Positions 30,098-37,976 of a DNA stretch of 64,000 bases are shown piece by piece. The first letter of the stretch is position 1, and every line of letters starts with the position of its first letter. A program made the position numbers and the translations under genes. The DNA is taken from NCBI RefSeq assembly GCF_047229345.1, contig NZ_JBFTER010000009.1, positions 13,942 through 77,941 of the forward strand, read 5' to 3'. The notes under the pieces were generated by a model. The model did not search any database. It saw nothing but the letters and a program-made list of their open reading frames with translations, and was not told where the DNA came from. This DNA is from Cellulomonas_A sp047229345. GTDB lineage: Bacteria; Actinomycetota; Actinomycetes; Actinomycetales; Cellulomonadaceae.

Positions 30098-32523
30098 CAG
30101 CCGTTGCCGCCGTTCCCACGACCGGGGCCGCCGTTGCCGCCGTTGCCGCCGCCCTGCTGGCCGCCGTCCTGGCCGGGCGCCGGCTGCGGCTGACCGTCCT
30201 GCGGCCGCTGCCCGTTCGAGACGGTGAGCGTGATGGTCGCCCCCGTCGGTGCCTCACCGCTCGGAGACTGACCCGCAACGCGTCCTGCGGCCATCGTCGA
30301 GGGCACCTGCGTCGGGTCGACGACCACGGCGAAGCCGGCGGACTCGAGCATGCGCTGCGCCTCGCCCGGGTCCCACCCGAGGACGCTCGGGACACCGATC
30401 TGCTTGCCGTTGAGGTCCGTCGGCGACACCTCGCCGAACGCCGGGACCTCCTGGCCCGCAAGGGCCTGCTCCATGAACCGCTTCCACGTCGGGGCGGCCA
30501 CGGACGCGCCGAACATACGAGGGATGACCTTGTCCTTGACCCGGACGTTCTTCATCTGGAACATCCCGTCGGGGTAGCCGACCCACACCGACGCCGCCAT
30601 GACGGGCGTGTAGCCGACGAACCAGGTGTGCTCGTTCTCGGAGGTCGTACCGGTCTTCCCGGCCGACGGGAACGGCGGGGCGTCGACCGAGCTCGCGGTA
30701 CCCGACCAGACGTTGCTCAAGGCATAGTTCATCGCGTTGGCGACCCGAGGCTCGATGGCCTGCGCGCAGTTCGCCGACGGGACCGGCAGCTCCGCACCGT
30801 TGGCGTCGAGGATCTTCGTGATCGCGATCGGGGAGCAGTGGGTGCCGCCCGAGGCGAAGGTCGCGAAGGCCTCGGCCATCGACAGCGGCGCGACCGAGTT
30901 CGTCCCGAGCACATTCGCCGGGAAAGGGTCGAACGTGCCGTCCCCGGAATTGCCCCCCGCCTTGTGGATCCCGAGCTGCTCGGCGCCCTGCATGATGTTG
31001 CACAGGTCGAGCTGCGTCGCCATCGTGAGGTACGCGAGGTTCACGGAGTTCTTCGTCGCGTCGAGCACCGACATCATGGCGCCCTTGCCCTCGGCGTTGC
31101 CGGGCGTGTACGGGCTGTTCTTGCCCTTCTTGCCGCACGCCCGGAACTGGTTCTCGTTGAGCGGACGCACCGCACCGTTCACCTGCTCGCGCAGGCTGTG
31201 GCCCTGCTTGAGCCACTCGAGGAGCGTGAACGGCTTGAACGTCGAACCGGGCGGGAAGCCGCTCGCTGCGCCGTAGAGGTTGTCCGCGTTCCAGTTCACG
31301 GACGTCTCGGTCGCGCTCGCGGTGTTGTTGTAGTTGCGGTTCTGCGCCATCGCGAGGATCTCGCCGGTCCCCGGCCGGACGACCGAGATGGCCGAGCCGA
31401 TCCCGGACGCGTCGTCGACGGGGATGCCGTTCTTGACCTCGGCGTCCGCGGCGGCCTGCAGGCGTGGGTCGAGCGTCGTGGTGATGGTCAGCCCGCCGCG
31501 GTACAGCAGCTCCTGGCGCTCCTCGAGCGTCGCCCCGAACGCGGGGTCGTGGATCATGACCTTCGTGACGTAGTCGCAGAAGTAGCCGGACCCCGGGACG
31601 ACCTCACCGGCGGTGCTGCAGCCGAGCTTCGTGTTCTGCACGCGGAGTGTGGTCTCGATCGGCGTCGCGATCCCGGCGTCGTGCTCCTCGGGCGTGATGA
31701 TCCCCTGGTCGCGCATGAGTCCCAGGACCGTCGCGCGGCGGTTCGTCGCGTCGACGGGGTTCTTGACGGGGTCCCACTTGGTCGGCGCCTGCGTGATCCC
31801 GGCGATCGTCGCGGCCTCGAGGTAGGTGAGCTCGGCGGCGGGCTTGCTGAAGTAGTACTGCGCTGCCGCCTCGACGCCGTAGATGGCGATGCCGAACTGC
31901 GCGATGTTCAGGTAGTTCTCGAGGATCTGGTCCTTCGGCATGCTCTTCTCGAGCGCGATGGCCAGCTTCGCCTCGCGGAGCTTGCGGCTGATGCCCTCGG
32001 CGCCTTCCGCGGTCCGGGCTGCCTCGAGCGCGTCGCGGTCGTCCTCGCGCTTGGCCTTCTCGATGAGCACGTTCTTGACGTACTGCTGCGTGAGCGTCGA
32101 CGCGCCCTCCTTCTGGTCGCTCAGGAGGGTCTTGACGGTCGCGCGCGCCATGCCGGTGGGGTCGATGCCGCCGTGCTCGTAGAACCGCTTGTCCTCGACC
32201 GCGAGGACCGCCTGGCGCATGATGGGCGCGATCTGGTCGAGGGCGACGACGATGCGGTTGTCGTGGTAGAAGGTCGCCAGCACCGAGCCGTCCGCCGCAA
32301 GCATCGTCGACTTCTCCGACAGCGGTCGCTGCTCCCCGAGCTCGGACGGCAGGTCGTCGAACGCGGTGACCGTCAGGTCGGTCGCACCGTTCGTGACGGC
32401 GACGGCCGGCAGGATGAGCCCGGCGGCGAGCAGGCCCCCGACGCCGGCCATGAGGACGAACGCGAGGAGCAGCGCGAGCGCCTGGAACGCGTTGACCTGA
32501 CGGCCGCGCACAGAGGTAGCCAT
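30097..32523 (-). CDS. ponA: Bifunctional class A penicillin-binding protein with PASTA domain
   Basis: 808 residues. Short cytoplasmic tail, one membrane helix (about 12-35), then a GT51 glycosyltransferase domain (about 65-240) with VEDKRFYEHGGID and GASTLTQQYVKN. The transpeptidase domain has active-site STFK (Ser about 427), SVN (in KNSVNLAY) and KTGTT (about 623). One PASTA domain (about 709-775, PSVLGWDPGEAQRMLESAGF) precedes a Gly/Asn/Pro-rich tail. It polymerises and cross-links peptidoglycan. ATG 32523 was chosen because the signal-anchor follows directly; upstream in-frame sequence is non-coding. It lies divergently from whiB4, the order of the ponA2 locus of mycobacteria. Confidence 0.95.
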   Translation of the reverse strand: MATSVRGRQVNAFQALALLLAFVLMAGVGGLLAAGLILPAVAVTNGATDLTVTAFDDLPSELGEQRPLSEKSTMLAADGSVLATFYHDNRIVVALDQIAPIMRQAVLAVEDKRFYEHGGIDPTGMARATVKTLLSDQKEGASTLTQQYVKNVLIEKAKREDDRDALEAARTAEGAEGISRKLREAKLAIALEKSMPKDQILENYLNIAQFGIAIYGVEAAAQYYFSKPAAELTYLEAATIAGITQAPTKWDPVKNPVDATNRRATVLGLMRDQGIITPEEHDAGIATPIETTLRVQNTKLGCSTAGEVVPGSGYFCDYVTKVMIHDPAFGATLEERQELLYRGGLTITTTLDPRLQAAADAEVKNGIPVDDASGIGSAISVVRPGTGEILAMAQNRNYNNTASATETSVNWNADNLYGAASGFPPGSTFKPFTLLEWLKQGHSLREQVNGAVRPLNENQFRACGKKGKNSPYTPGNAEGKGAMMSVLDATKNSVNLAYLTMATQLDLCNIMQGAEQLGIHKAGGNSGDGTFDPFPANVLGTNSVAPLSMAEAFATFASGGTHCSPIAITKILDANGAELPVPSANCAQAIEPRVANAMNYALSNVWSGTASSVDAPPFPSAGKTGTTSENEHTWFVGYTPVMAASVWVGYPDGMFQMKNVRVKDKVIPRMFGASVAAPTWKRFMEQALAGQEVPAFGEVSPTDLNGKQIGVPSVLGWDPGEAQRMLESAGFAVVVDPTQVPSTMAAGRVAGQSPSGEAPTGATITLTVSNGQRPQDGQPQPAPGQDGGQQGGGNGGNGGPGRGNGGNG

Positions 32524-32827
32524 GGTCCGTAGGGTACGTGAGGCGGCTGACGACGCGACGTGGCGACCGTCACGCAGGTCCCCGTCTCCACGCGACCTGC
32601 ACACCTCCTCCGCCGCTCCTCCCGCGCCCGCACAGGATCGCGAGCCGTCGTCGTGCTGTCCGGCGGGCGGCCAATAGCCCGGCACGGGGCAAATCGGGTG
32701 AAAACGGCAGAAGATGACCCGATCGGAGGACTGTGGGCTGGTGTCACCAGGCACTACGGTCCCCGCAGGGCGCTCAGGCGCTACGGGGCGCCGGATCGAC
32801 CGGCGGAGGTCGACGAGAGGTATCTGC
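32524..32827. other. Divergent ponA-whiB intergenic region
   Basis: 304 bp without a gene. It must contain both divergent promoters. The less GC-rich stretch around 32665-32760 (CCAATAGCCC, GTGAAAACGGCAG, then CACTACGGT) is the likeliest place. GAGAGG at 32815-32820 is the whiB ribosome binding site. Confidence 0.5.
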
Positions 32828-33127
32828 GTGGCGACGATGCTGCAGGACGCGCACTGGGTCGCTGGGGCCGCGTGCGGCGTCGGCAAGGTGTCCCCCGACG
32901 CGCTGTTCGTCGAGGGGGCCGCCCAGCGGGAGGCGAGGTCGGTGTGCACCGGGTGCCCGGTGCGGCTCGAGTGCCTCGCGGACGCGCTCGACAACCGGAT
33001 GGACTTCGGGGTCTGGGGCGGCATGACGGAGCGCGAGCGCCGGGCGCTGCTGCGCCGGCGGCCCGAGGTCCGGTCGTGGCGGGCAGAGCTCGTCGGGACG
33101 GGGGAGCCGGTCGGGGCCGCCCGCTAG
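32828..33127 (+). CDS. whiB4: WhiB-family iron-sulfur regulator, WhiB4/WblA type
   Basis: 99 residues from GTG 32828, with GAGAGG 7 nt upstream. Four conserved cysteines bind the [4Fe-4S] cluster: GAACG, then VCTGCPV and RLECL. They are followed by the Wbl signature GVWGGMTERERRALLRR and a basic C-terminus for DNA binding. WhiB4/WblA proteins are redox- or nitric-oxide-responsive regulators. Assignment to this subgroup rests on its divergent position to ponA and on RidA and Crp nearby, as in mycobacteria. The TAG stop doubles as part of the -10 box of the next gene. Confidence 0.88.
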   Translation: MATMLQDAHWVAGAACGVGKVSPDALFVEGAAQREARSVCTGCPVRLECLADALDNRMDFGVWGGMTERERRALLRRRPEVRSWRAELVGTGEPVGAAR

Positions 33128-33137
33128 GGTGTGGCCC

Positions 33138-33296
33138 ATGGCCACCACGTGGGAGTACGCGACCGTCCCCCTGATCATCCACGCCACCAAGGCGATCCTC
33201 GACCAGTGGGGTGCCGACGGCTGGGAGCTCGTCCAGGTGATCCAGGGGCCCGACGCGGGCCTCGTGGCGTACCTGAAGCGACCCAAGGGCGCGTGA
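33138..33296 (+). CDS. DUF4177-like small protein (Rv3678A-like), 52 aa
   Basis: MATTWEYATVPLI, then LDQWGADGWELVQVIQ and VAYLKRPKGA: the short DUF4177 fold with its WGADGWELV motif. Too short for many gene finders. TAGGGT lies 7 nt before the ATG and overlaps the whiB stop, so a leaderless transcript can start here. Its TGA overlaps the ridA ATG (TGATG), coupling their translation. An equivalent tiny gene precedes ridA in mycobacteria. Function unknown. Confidence 0.88.
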   Translation: MATTWEYATVPLIIHATKAILDQWGADGWELVQVIQGPDAGLVAYLKRPKGA

Positions 33297-33763
33297 TGGG
33301 GGCCTCCGAGCGGCTCGCCGAGCTCGGCCTCGAGCTGCCGCCGGTCGCGGCGCCCGTCGCGTCGTACACGCCGGCGGTCCGGACCGGGCAGTACGTCTAC
33401 ACCTCCGGGCAGCTGCCCTTCGTCGACGGCGCTCTGCCCCGGACCGGCAAGGTCGGCACGGGCGAGGGTCTCGTGGACCCGGCGGACGCCGCGGAGCTCG
33501 CGCGCACGGCCGCGCTCAACGCCCTCGCCGCGGTCGCGTCGGTCGCCGGGGGCCTCGACAACGTCGTGCGGATCGTCAAGGTCGTGGGCTTCGTCGCGAG
33601 CGACCCGACGTTCACCGGGCAGCCCGCGGTGATCAACGGCGCGAGCGACCTGCTCCGCGACGTCCTCGGGGACGCGGGCGTGCACGCGCGCTCCGCGGTC
33701 GGCGTCGCGGTCCTGCCGCTCGACTCGCCCGTCGAGGTCGAGGTCGTCGCCGAGGTCGCCTGA
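33296..33763 (+). CDS. RidA/YjgF-family deaminase
   Basis: 155 residues, longer than E. coli RidA because of an N-terminal extension, like Rv3678c. Family features: TGQYVYTSGQLPFVDGALPRTG, the helix AARTAALNALAAV-type, GGLDNVVRIVKVVGFVAS, INGASDLLRDVLG, and the end ARSAVGVAVLPLDSPVEVEVVAEV. In active RidA the key residue is Arg in an RSAV-type segment, present here as ARSAVGV. Such proteins hydrolyse reactive enamine/imine intermediates. Coupled to the DUF4177 gene by a 1-nt stop/start overlap. Confidence 0.92.
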   Translation: MGASERLAELGLELPPVAAPVASYTPAVRTGQYVYTSGQLPFVDGALPRTGKVGTGEGLVDPADAAELARTAALNALAAVASVAGGLDNVVRIVKVVGFVASDPTFTGQPAVINGASDLLRDVLGDAGVHARSAVGVAVLPLDSPVEVEVVAEVA

Positions 33764-33817
33764 CGGCGCCGCCCGACCGACCCCCGACGGCGCCGCCCGC
33801 CCGGGGCGGCCCGCACC

Positions 33818-33869
33818 CGCACCGACGAGGGCCCCGACCGCACGTGCGGTCGGGGCCCTCGTCGGTGCG
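33818..33869. terminator. Bidirectional terminator between ridA and crp
   Basis: A perfect 26-bp inverted repeat (33818-33843 with 33844-33869) between the converging genes. The centre must open to a small loop when folded. Strongest hairpin in the window. Confidence 0.88.
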
Positions 33870-33882
33870 TGCTGCGTGCGGC

Positions 33883-34560
33883 TCAGCGCGCGCGGCGCTC
33901 CAGGCGGTCGACGTCGAGGAGCACGACCGCGCGCCCCTCGCGGCGGACCCAGCCGCGCGCGGCGAAGTCGGCCAGCGCTTTGTTCACGGTCTCGCGGGAG
34001 GCGCCCACGAGCTGGGCGAGCTCCTCCTGCGTCAGGTCGTGCGCGACGCGGATGCCCTCGTCGACGGTCTCGCCGAAGCGCGTCGCCAGGTCCAGCAGCG
34101 CCTTGGCCACCCGGCCGGGCACGTCGGAGAACACGAGGTCCGCGAGCGCCTCGTTGGTGCGCCGGAGCCGGTGCGCGAGCGCCTTGAGCAGGTGCATCGC
34201 GACGGTCGGGTTCGCCTCGAGCCACGCGATGAGCGCCGAGTGGGCGAGCTCGAGCAGGCGCGCGTCGGCCACGACGGTGGCGGTCGCGGTGCGCGGGCCG
34301 GGGTCGAACAGCGACAGCTCGCCGAACATCTCACCCGGTCCCTGCACGGACAGCAGGTTCTCGCGGCCGTCGCTCGAGCGCCGGCCTAGCTTGATCTTCC
34401 CGGACGTGATCACGAAGAGCCGGTCACCGCGCTCGCCCTCGTGGAAGAGCACGTCACCCCGGCTGACCTCGATCGGGGACATCGACGCGATCAGTGCACG
34501 GGCCGCCTCGGGGTCCATGTTCACGAACAACGGGGCCGACAGTACGACGTCGTCCTCCAC
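33883..34560 (-). CDS. crp: Crp/Fnr-family cyclic nucleotide-responsive regulator
   Basis: 225 residues from GTG 34560 with GGTGGAGG 6 nt upstream. The cNMP-binding domain (about 8-125) has the phosphate-binding cassette MFGELSLFDPGPRTATA. A long dimerisation helix (130-150) follows, then a winged helix with LTQEELAQLVGASRETVNKALADFAARGWV. This matches mycobacterial Crp (Rv3676) and corynebacterial GlxR in length and motifs, and the position between ridA and nth is the same. It would act as a global cAMP-dependent regulator. Confidence 0.93.
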   Translation of the reverse strand: MEDDVVLSAPLFVNMDPEAARALIASMSPIEVSRGDVLFHEGERGDRLFVITSGKIKLGRRSSDGRENLLSVQGPGEMFGELSLFDPGPRTATATVVADARLLELAHSALIAWLEANPTVAMHLLKALAHRLRRTNEALADLVFSDVPGRVAKALLDLATRFGETVDEGIRVAHDLTQEELAQLVGASRETVNKALADFAARGWVRREGRAVVLLDVDRLERRAR

Positions 34561-34614
34561 GCTGGACCTCCACCCGCTCCGCCGGACACTGCTGCCAGGG
34601 GACAGTCTGCCGCA

Positions 34615-35034
34615 TCAGCCCCGGTCAGGGCGGACGAGGGTCCTGGCGGGCGGCGTGGCGGGCTCTTCGGCGAGGTGCTCGACGAAGCGGTCGGTCGCCG
34701 CGGCGAACGCCACGTCCACCTCCGCCTGGTAGCGCGCGAGCCGGCCGTCGAGGTCGCGCAGCGCCTCGAGCTGGTGCACCTCGGCCATCGGGAGACCGGC
34801 GCGCAGCGAGCGGAGCAGCTCGACGTGACGCGGGATGTCCGGGGCAGCGCCTGCCGGGAGGAGGGTCTCGCCGTCGACCCCGAGCGGCTCGGGGACCGTG
34901 ATGACCGCGATCGCGACGTCCAGGCGGGCCCGGACGAGCCGGCGCCAGTGCGCGACCCGCCGGCGCTCGGCGTTCAGGGCTGCACGGTGGTCGCTCAGCC
35001 GGTCGGCCACGGAGGTCTCGACCACCAGCGACAT
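34615..35034 (-). CDS. Small helical protein, possible RsiG-like regulator
   Basis: 139 residues from ATG 35034 with GGGAG 7 nt upstream; the frame is open further but poorly coding. Predicted to be almost entirely helical. The first long helix contains RRRVAHWRRLVRARLDVAIA, recalling the helix of RsiG, the c-di-GMP-binding anti-sigma factor of Streptomyces (motif ExxxSxxRxxxQxxxD). Only the Arg and Asp positions are kept. A second helix has RDLDGRLARYQAEVDVAFAAAT. Similarity is by eye and uncertain. It may simply be a conserved hypothetical of the crp-nth region. Confidence 0.6.
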   Translation of the reverse strand: MSLVVETSVADRLSDHRAALNAERRRVAHWRRLVRARLDVAIAVITVPEPLGVDGETLLPAGAAPDIPRHVELLRSLRAGLPMAEVHQLEALRDLDGRLARYQAEVDVAFAAATDRFVEHLAEEPATPPARTLVRPDRG

Positions 35035-35194
35035 CCGTCCGCTCCCGTCTCTGCGCCGCCGCCCTGTCGGCGGTTCACCCGGTAGTTCGACGCGGGAGGG
35101 CGCGGACTTGAGGTGCGTGGCGTCCGGGCAGGTCACGATCACCCGGCGGGCCCAACGAGGACCACGCGGACGCCCCGCCCCGTAGGCTGCCCGT

Positions 35195-35899
35195 GTGACG
35201 ACGCGCCGGTGGAACACCGAGACCCACCTGGCGCGCGTGCGCCGGGCCCGGCGCGTCAACCGGGTGCTCGCGCTGCGCTACCCCGACGCGCACTGCGAGC
35301 TCGACTTCACGACGCCGCTCGAGCTGCTGGTCGCGACCGTGCTGTCCGCGCAGACCACCGACGTGCGCGTCAACCAGGTCACCCCCGAGCTGTTCTCGCG
35401 CTACCCGGACGCGGCGGCGTACGCGTCGGCGAACCGCGAGGACCTCCAGGACGTGCTGCGCCCCACCGGCTTCTTCCGCGCCAAGGCCGACGCGGTCATC
35501 GGCATCGGGCAGGCGCTCGTCGAGCGGTTCGGCGGCGAGGTCCCGGCGCGGCTCGAGGACCTGGTGACGCTCCCGGGCGTCGGCCGCAAGACGGCGAACG
35601 TCGTGCTCGGCAACGCGTTCGGCGTCCCGGGGATCACGGTCGACACCCACGTCGGCCGGCTCGCCCGGCGGCTCGGCTGGACGGAGTCCGAGGACCCCGT
35701 CAAGGTCGAGCTGGAGCTCGGCGAGCTCGTCGAGAAGCGCGAGTGGACCATGGCGTCGCACCGGCTGATCTTCCACGGCCGGCGCACGTGCTTCGCCCGC
35801 AACCCCGCGTGCGGGGCGTGCCCGGTCGCGCTCGACTGCCCGTCGTACGGGGTGGGCGAGACCGACCCGGAGCGCGCCGAGGCGATGCTCAAGGGCTGA
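35195..35899 (+). CDS. nth: Endonuclease III
   Basis: 234 residues. HhH-GPD glycosylase/AP-lyase: LLVATVLSAQTTDVRVN, hairpin LPGVGRKTANVVL with the catalytic Lys, and VDTHVGRLARRLGW with the catalytic Asp. The [4Fe-4S] cluster cysteines are in CFARNPACGACPVALDC (C-x6-C-x2-C-x5-C). Removes oxidised pyrimidines and nicks abasic sites. GTG 35195 follows TAGGCT by 6 nt, indicating a leaderless transcript. The crp-nth neighbourhood is conserved in actinobacteria. Confidence 0.95.
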   Translation: MTTRRWNTETHLARVRRARRVNRVLALRYPDAHCELDFTTPLELLVATVLSAQTTDVRVNQVTPELFSRYPDAAAYASANREDLQDVLRPTGFFRAKADAVIGIGQALVERFGGEVPARLEDLVTLPGVGRKTANVVLGNAFGVPGITVDTHVGRLARRLGWTESEDPVKVELELGELVEKREWTMASHRLIFHGRRTCFARNPACGACPVALDCPSYGVGETDPERAEAMLKG

Positions 35900-35995
35900 C
35901 GCCCGCGGCCCGACCACGCGCCGCGGCCCCCGCGATGCCCGTTCCCGCAGGGCGAGCACGCCCGACGACCGCGCCGCCGTCCCGGTCGTGCGGAG

Positions 35996-36925
35996 TCAGA
36001 CGGGCGCGACCTCGCGGAGCCACCGCAGCAGCAGCTCGTTGACCCGCTCGGGCGCCTCCTCGGCGAGGAAGTGCCCCTTCCCGGGGATGAGCTCGAACCG
36101 GTAGCCGGCGCCGAGCCCGCGAGCGACCCGCCCCGTGGCTGCGGCGTAGGGCGCCGAGCGGCAGCCGTCCGCACCGCCGTGCAGCTGCAGGACCGGGACC
36201 GCCTCGGCCGCGCGCAGGGCCGCGAGGTGGCGTTGGCCGTCCATGCGGGGGCCCGAGCGCACGAGCCAGCGCACCTGCTCCATCGCCGAGTGCGCGGCGA
36301 ACGGCACGGACGCGGCGCGGCGGTACGTGGTCGCGACCTCCGGCGTGAGCCACGCCGTGCCGCCCGACCACTCCCGCAGGAGGCGGACCACGAGGTCCGT
36401 GCGGGTCAGCGCGCGCTCGGGCAGGAGCGGGAGCTGGAAGAACGCGAGGTGACGGGCCGCGCGGAGCCGGAGCGCGGCGCCGCGCTGCGAGCGGGCCTGC
36501 AGGGGGTGCGGGGCGGAGAGCGCCGCGACCGCGAGCGTGACGTCGGGCTGGTAGGCGGGCATCGCCCACGCGACCTCGCCGCCCGTGCCGCTGCCGACGA
36601 CGACCGCGCGCTGCGAGCCGAGCGAGCGCACGAGCCCGGCGACGTCCCGGACGAGGGTCGGCACGTCGTAGCCGAGCGGGGGCTTGTCGGAGCCGCCCGA
36701 CCCGCGCAGGTCCATCGCGGCGACCCGGTACCCCGCCTCCGCGAGCGCGGGCACCTGGTGCCGCCACGCCCACCAGAACTGCGGGAACCCGTGCAGGAGG
36801 ACCACGAGCGGGGCGTCGTTGTCGTCCGGCCCGGCGAGCGCGACGTGGAAGCGGGCGCCGTTCGCGGCGACGTGCTGGTGCCGCCAGGGTCCGTCGATGA
36901 GCAGGGTGGAGGAGTCGACGGTCAC
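35996..36925 (-). CDS. Alpha/beta hydrolase-fold protein with Gly at the nucleophile position
   Basis: 309 residues, epoxide-hydrolase-like fold: oxyanion motif LLHGFPQFWWAWRHQVP, AMDLRGSGGSDKPP, and a C-terminal His in GKGHFLAEEAPERV. At the nucleophile elbow the sequence is VVGSGTGGEVAW, where GHDWGG or GHSMGG is usual, so glycine stands at the Asp/Ser position. It may be catalytically inactive or use another mechanism. TAGGTT sits 7 nt before GTG 36925, so the transcript is likely leaderless. Epoxide-hydrolase-like genes (ephE) occur near nth in mycobacteria, so the location is conserved. Confidence 0.85.
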   Translation of the reverse strand: MTVDSSTLLIDGPWRHQHVAANGARFHVALAGPDDNDAPLVVLLHGFPQFWWAWRHQVPALAEAGYRVAAMDLRGSGGSDKPPLGYDVPTLVRDVAGLVRSLGSQRAVVVGSGTGGEVAWAMPAYQPDVTLAVAALSAPHPLQARSQRGAALRLRAARHLAFFQLPLLPERALTRTDLVVRLLREWSGGTAWLTPEVATTYRRAASVPFAAHSAMEQVRWLVRSGPRMDGQRHLAALRAAEAVPVLQLHGGADGCRSAPYAAATGRVARGLGAGYRFELIPGKGHFLAEEAPERVNELLLRWLREVAPV

Positions 36926-37029
36926 CCCGGGGAACCTACCGCCTGGCGGGGTCCGCAGGGGCCGCCGTCATCCGTCCGGGGTGACCGGGCGGGCACCGCG
37001 GTGGCGCACAGGTGGGCGGGTGGGCGCCG

Positions 37030-37776
37030 TCAGGCGTCCGAGGGGAGCCCGGCGTCCTCGAGCGGCTCGGCGTCGGCCTCGAGGGACGCGGCCGTCCGGC
37101 GGTCCTTGGGCGGGTCGAAGCGGTAGCCGACGTTGCGGACCGTGCCGATGAGCTGCTCGTGCTCAGGGCCGAGCTTGGCGCGCAGCCGGCGGACGTGGAC
37201 GTCGACCGTCCGGGTACCCCCGTAGTAGTCGTACCCCCAGACCTCCTGCAGCAGCTGCGCGCGCGTGAACACGCGGCCCGGGTGCTGCACGAGGTACTTG
37301 AGGAGCTCGAACTCCTTGTAGGTGAGGTCGAGCGGACGGCCGCGCAGCCGCGCGGTGTACCCGCCGGCGTCGATCGTGAGCTCGCCCGAGGAGATCTCCT
37401 GCGGGGCGTCGTCGTACCCCGCGGTCGCCGCGCGCTCCATGACGAGGCGGAAGCGGGCCTCGACCTCGGCCGGGCCGGCGTGCTCGAGGACGATGTCGTC
37501 CGCGCCCCACTCGGCGGTGACGACCGTCAGGCCGCCCTCCGTGAGGACGAGCACGAGCGGGACGGTCAGCCCGGTGGCGCGCAGCAGCCGGCACGTGGTG
37601 CGGGCGTTCACGAGGTCGCGGCGTGCGTCGAGCACGAGGATGTCGGCGTCGGGCGCGTCGACGAGTGCCGACGGCTCGACCGGGAGGACCCGCACCCGGT
37701 GCGAGAGCAGGCCGAGTGCCGGGAGCACCTGTGCCGAGCCCCCGGAGGACGGTGTGAGGAGCAGCAGATCTGCCAC
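37030..37776 (-). CDS. glnR: Nitrogen regulator GlnR (OmpR family)
   Basis: 248 residues from GTG 37776 with GGAGG 7 nt upstream. The atypical receiver (about 1-115) closely resembles Streptomyces GlnR: ADLLLLT, QVLPALGLLSHRVRVLPVEP, DILVLDARRDLVNARTTCRLLR, LVLVLTEGGLTVVTAEWGADD and GPAEVEARFRL. The winged-helix DNA-binding domain has LDLTYKEFELLKYLVQHPGRVFTRAQLLQEVWGY and TVDVHVRRLRAKLG. GlnR activates or represses nitrogen-assimilation genes without a known partner kinase. A TACCGT box at 37808-37813 is a likely -10 element. The 22-residue acidic tail after RFDPPKDRR is typical. Confidence 0.93.
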   Translation of the reverse strand: MADLLLLTPSSGGSAQVLPALGLLSHRVRVLPVEPSALVDAPDADILVLDARRDLVNARTTCRLLRATGLTVPLVLVLTEGGLTVVTAEWGADDIVLEHAGPAEVEARFRLVMERAATAGYDDAPQEISSGELTIDAGGYTARLRGRPLDLTYKEFELLKYLVQHPGRVFTRAQLLQEVWGYDYYGGTRTVDVHVRRLRAKLGPEHEQLIGTVRNVGYRFDPPKDRRTAASLEADAEPLEDAGLPSDA

Positions 37777-37976
37777 CGGCGGACCTCCTAGCCTGGGAGT
37801 GGCCTTCACGGTACAGGCTCGGCGCGGTCCTCGACGCGGCTGTCCGGGTGGGCCCGTCTGCGACAATCGTCGCCGTGCCCCGCTCCTCGACCCCGTCCGT
37901 GCCCGTGAGCCGACCCACCCCGGCGCCGTCCGTGCCGGGCGAGGCGACGGTCCCCGGACGGGTGCGGTAGGTCCCG

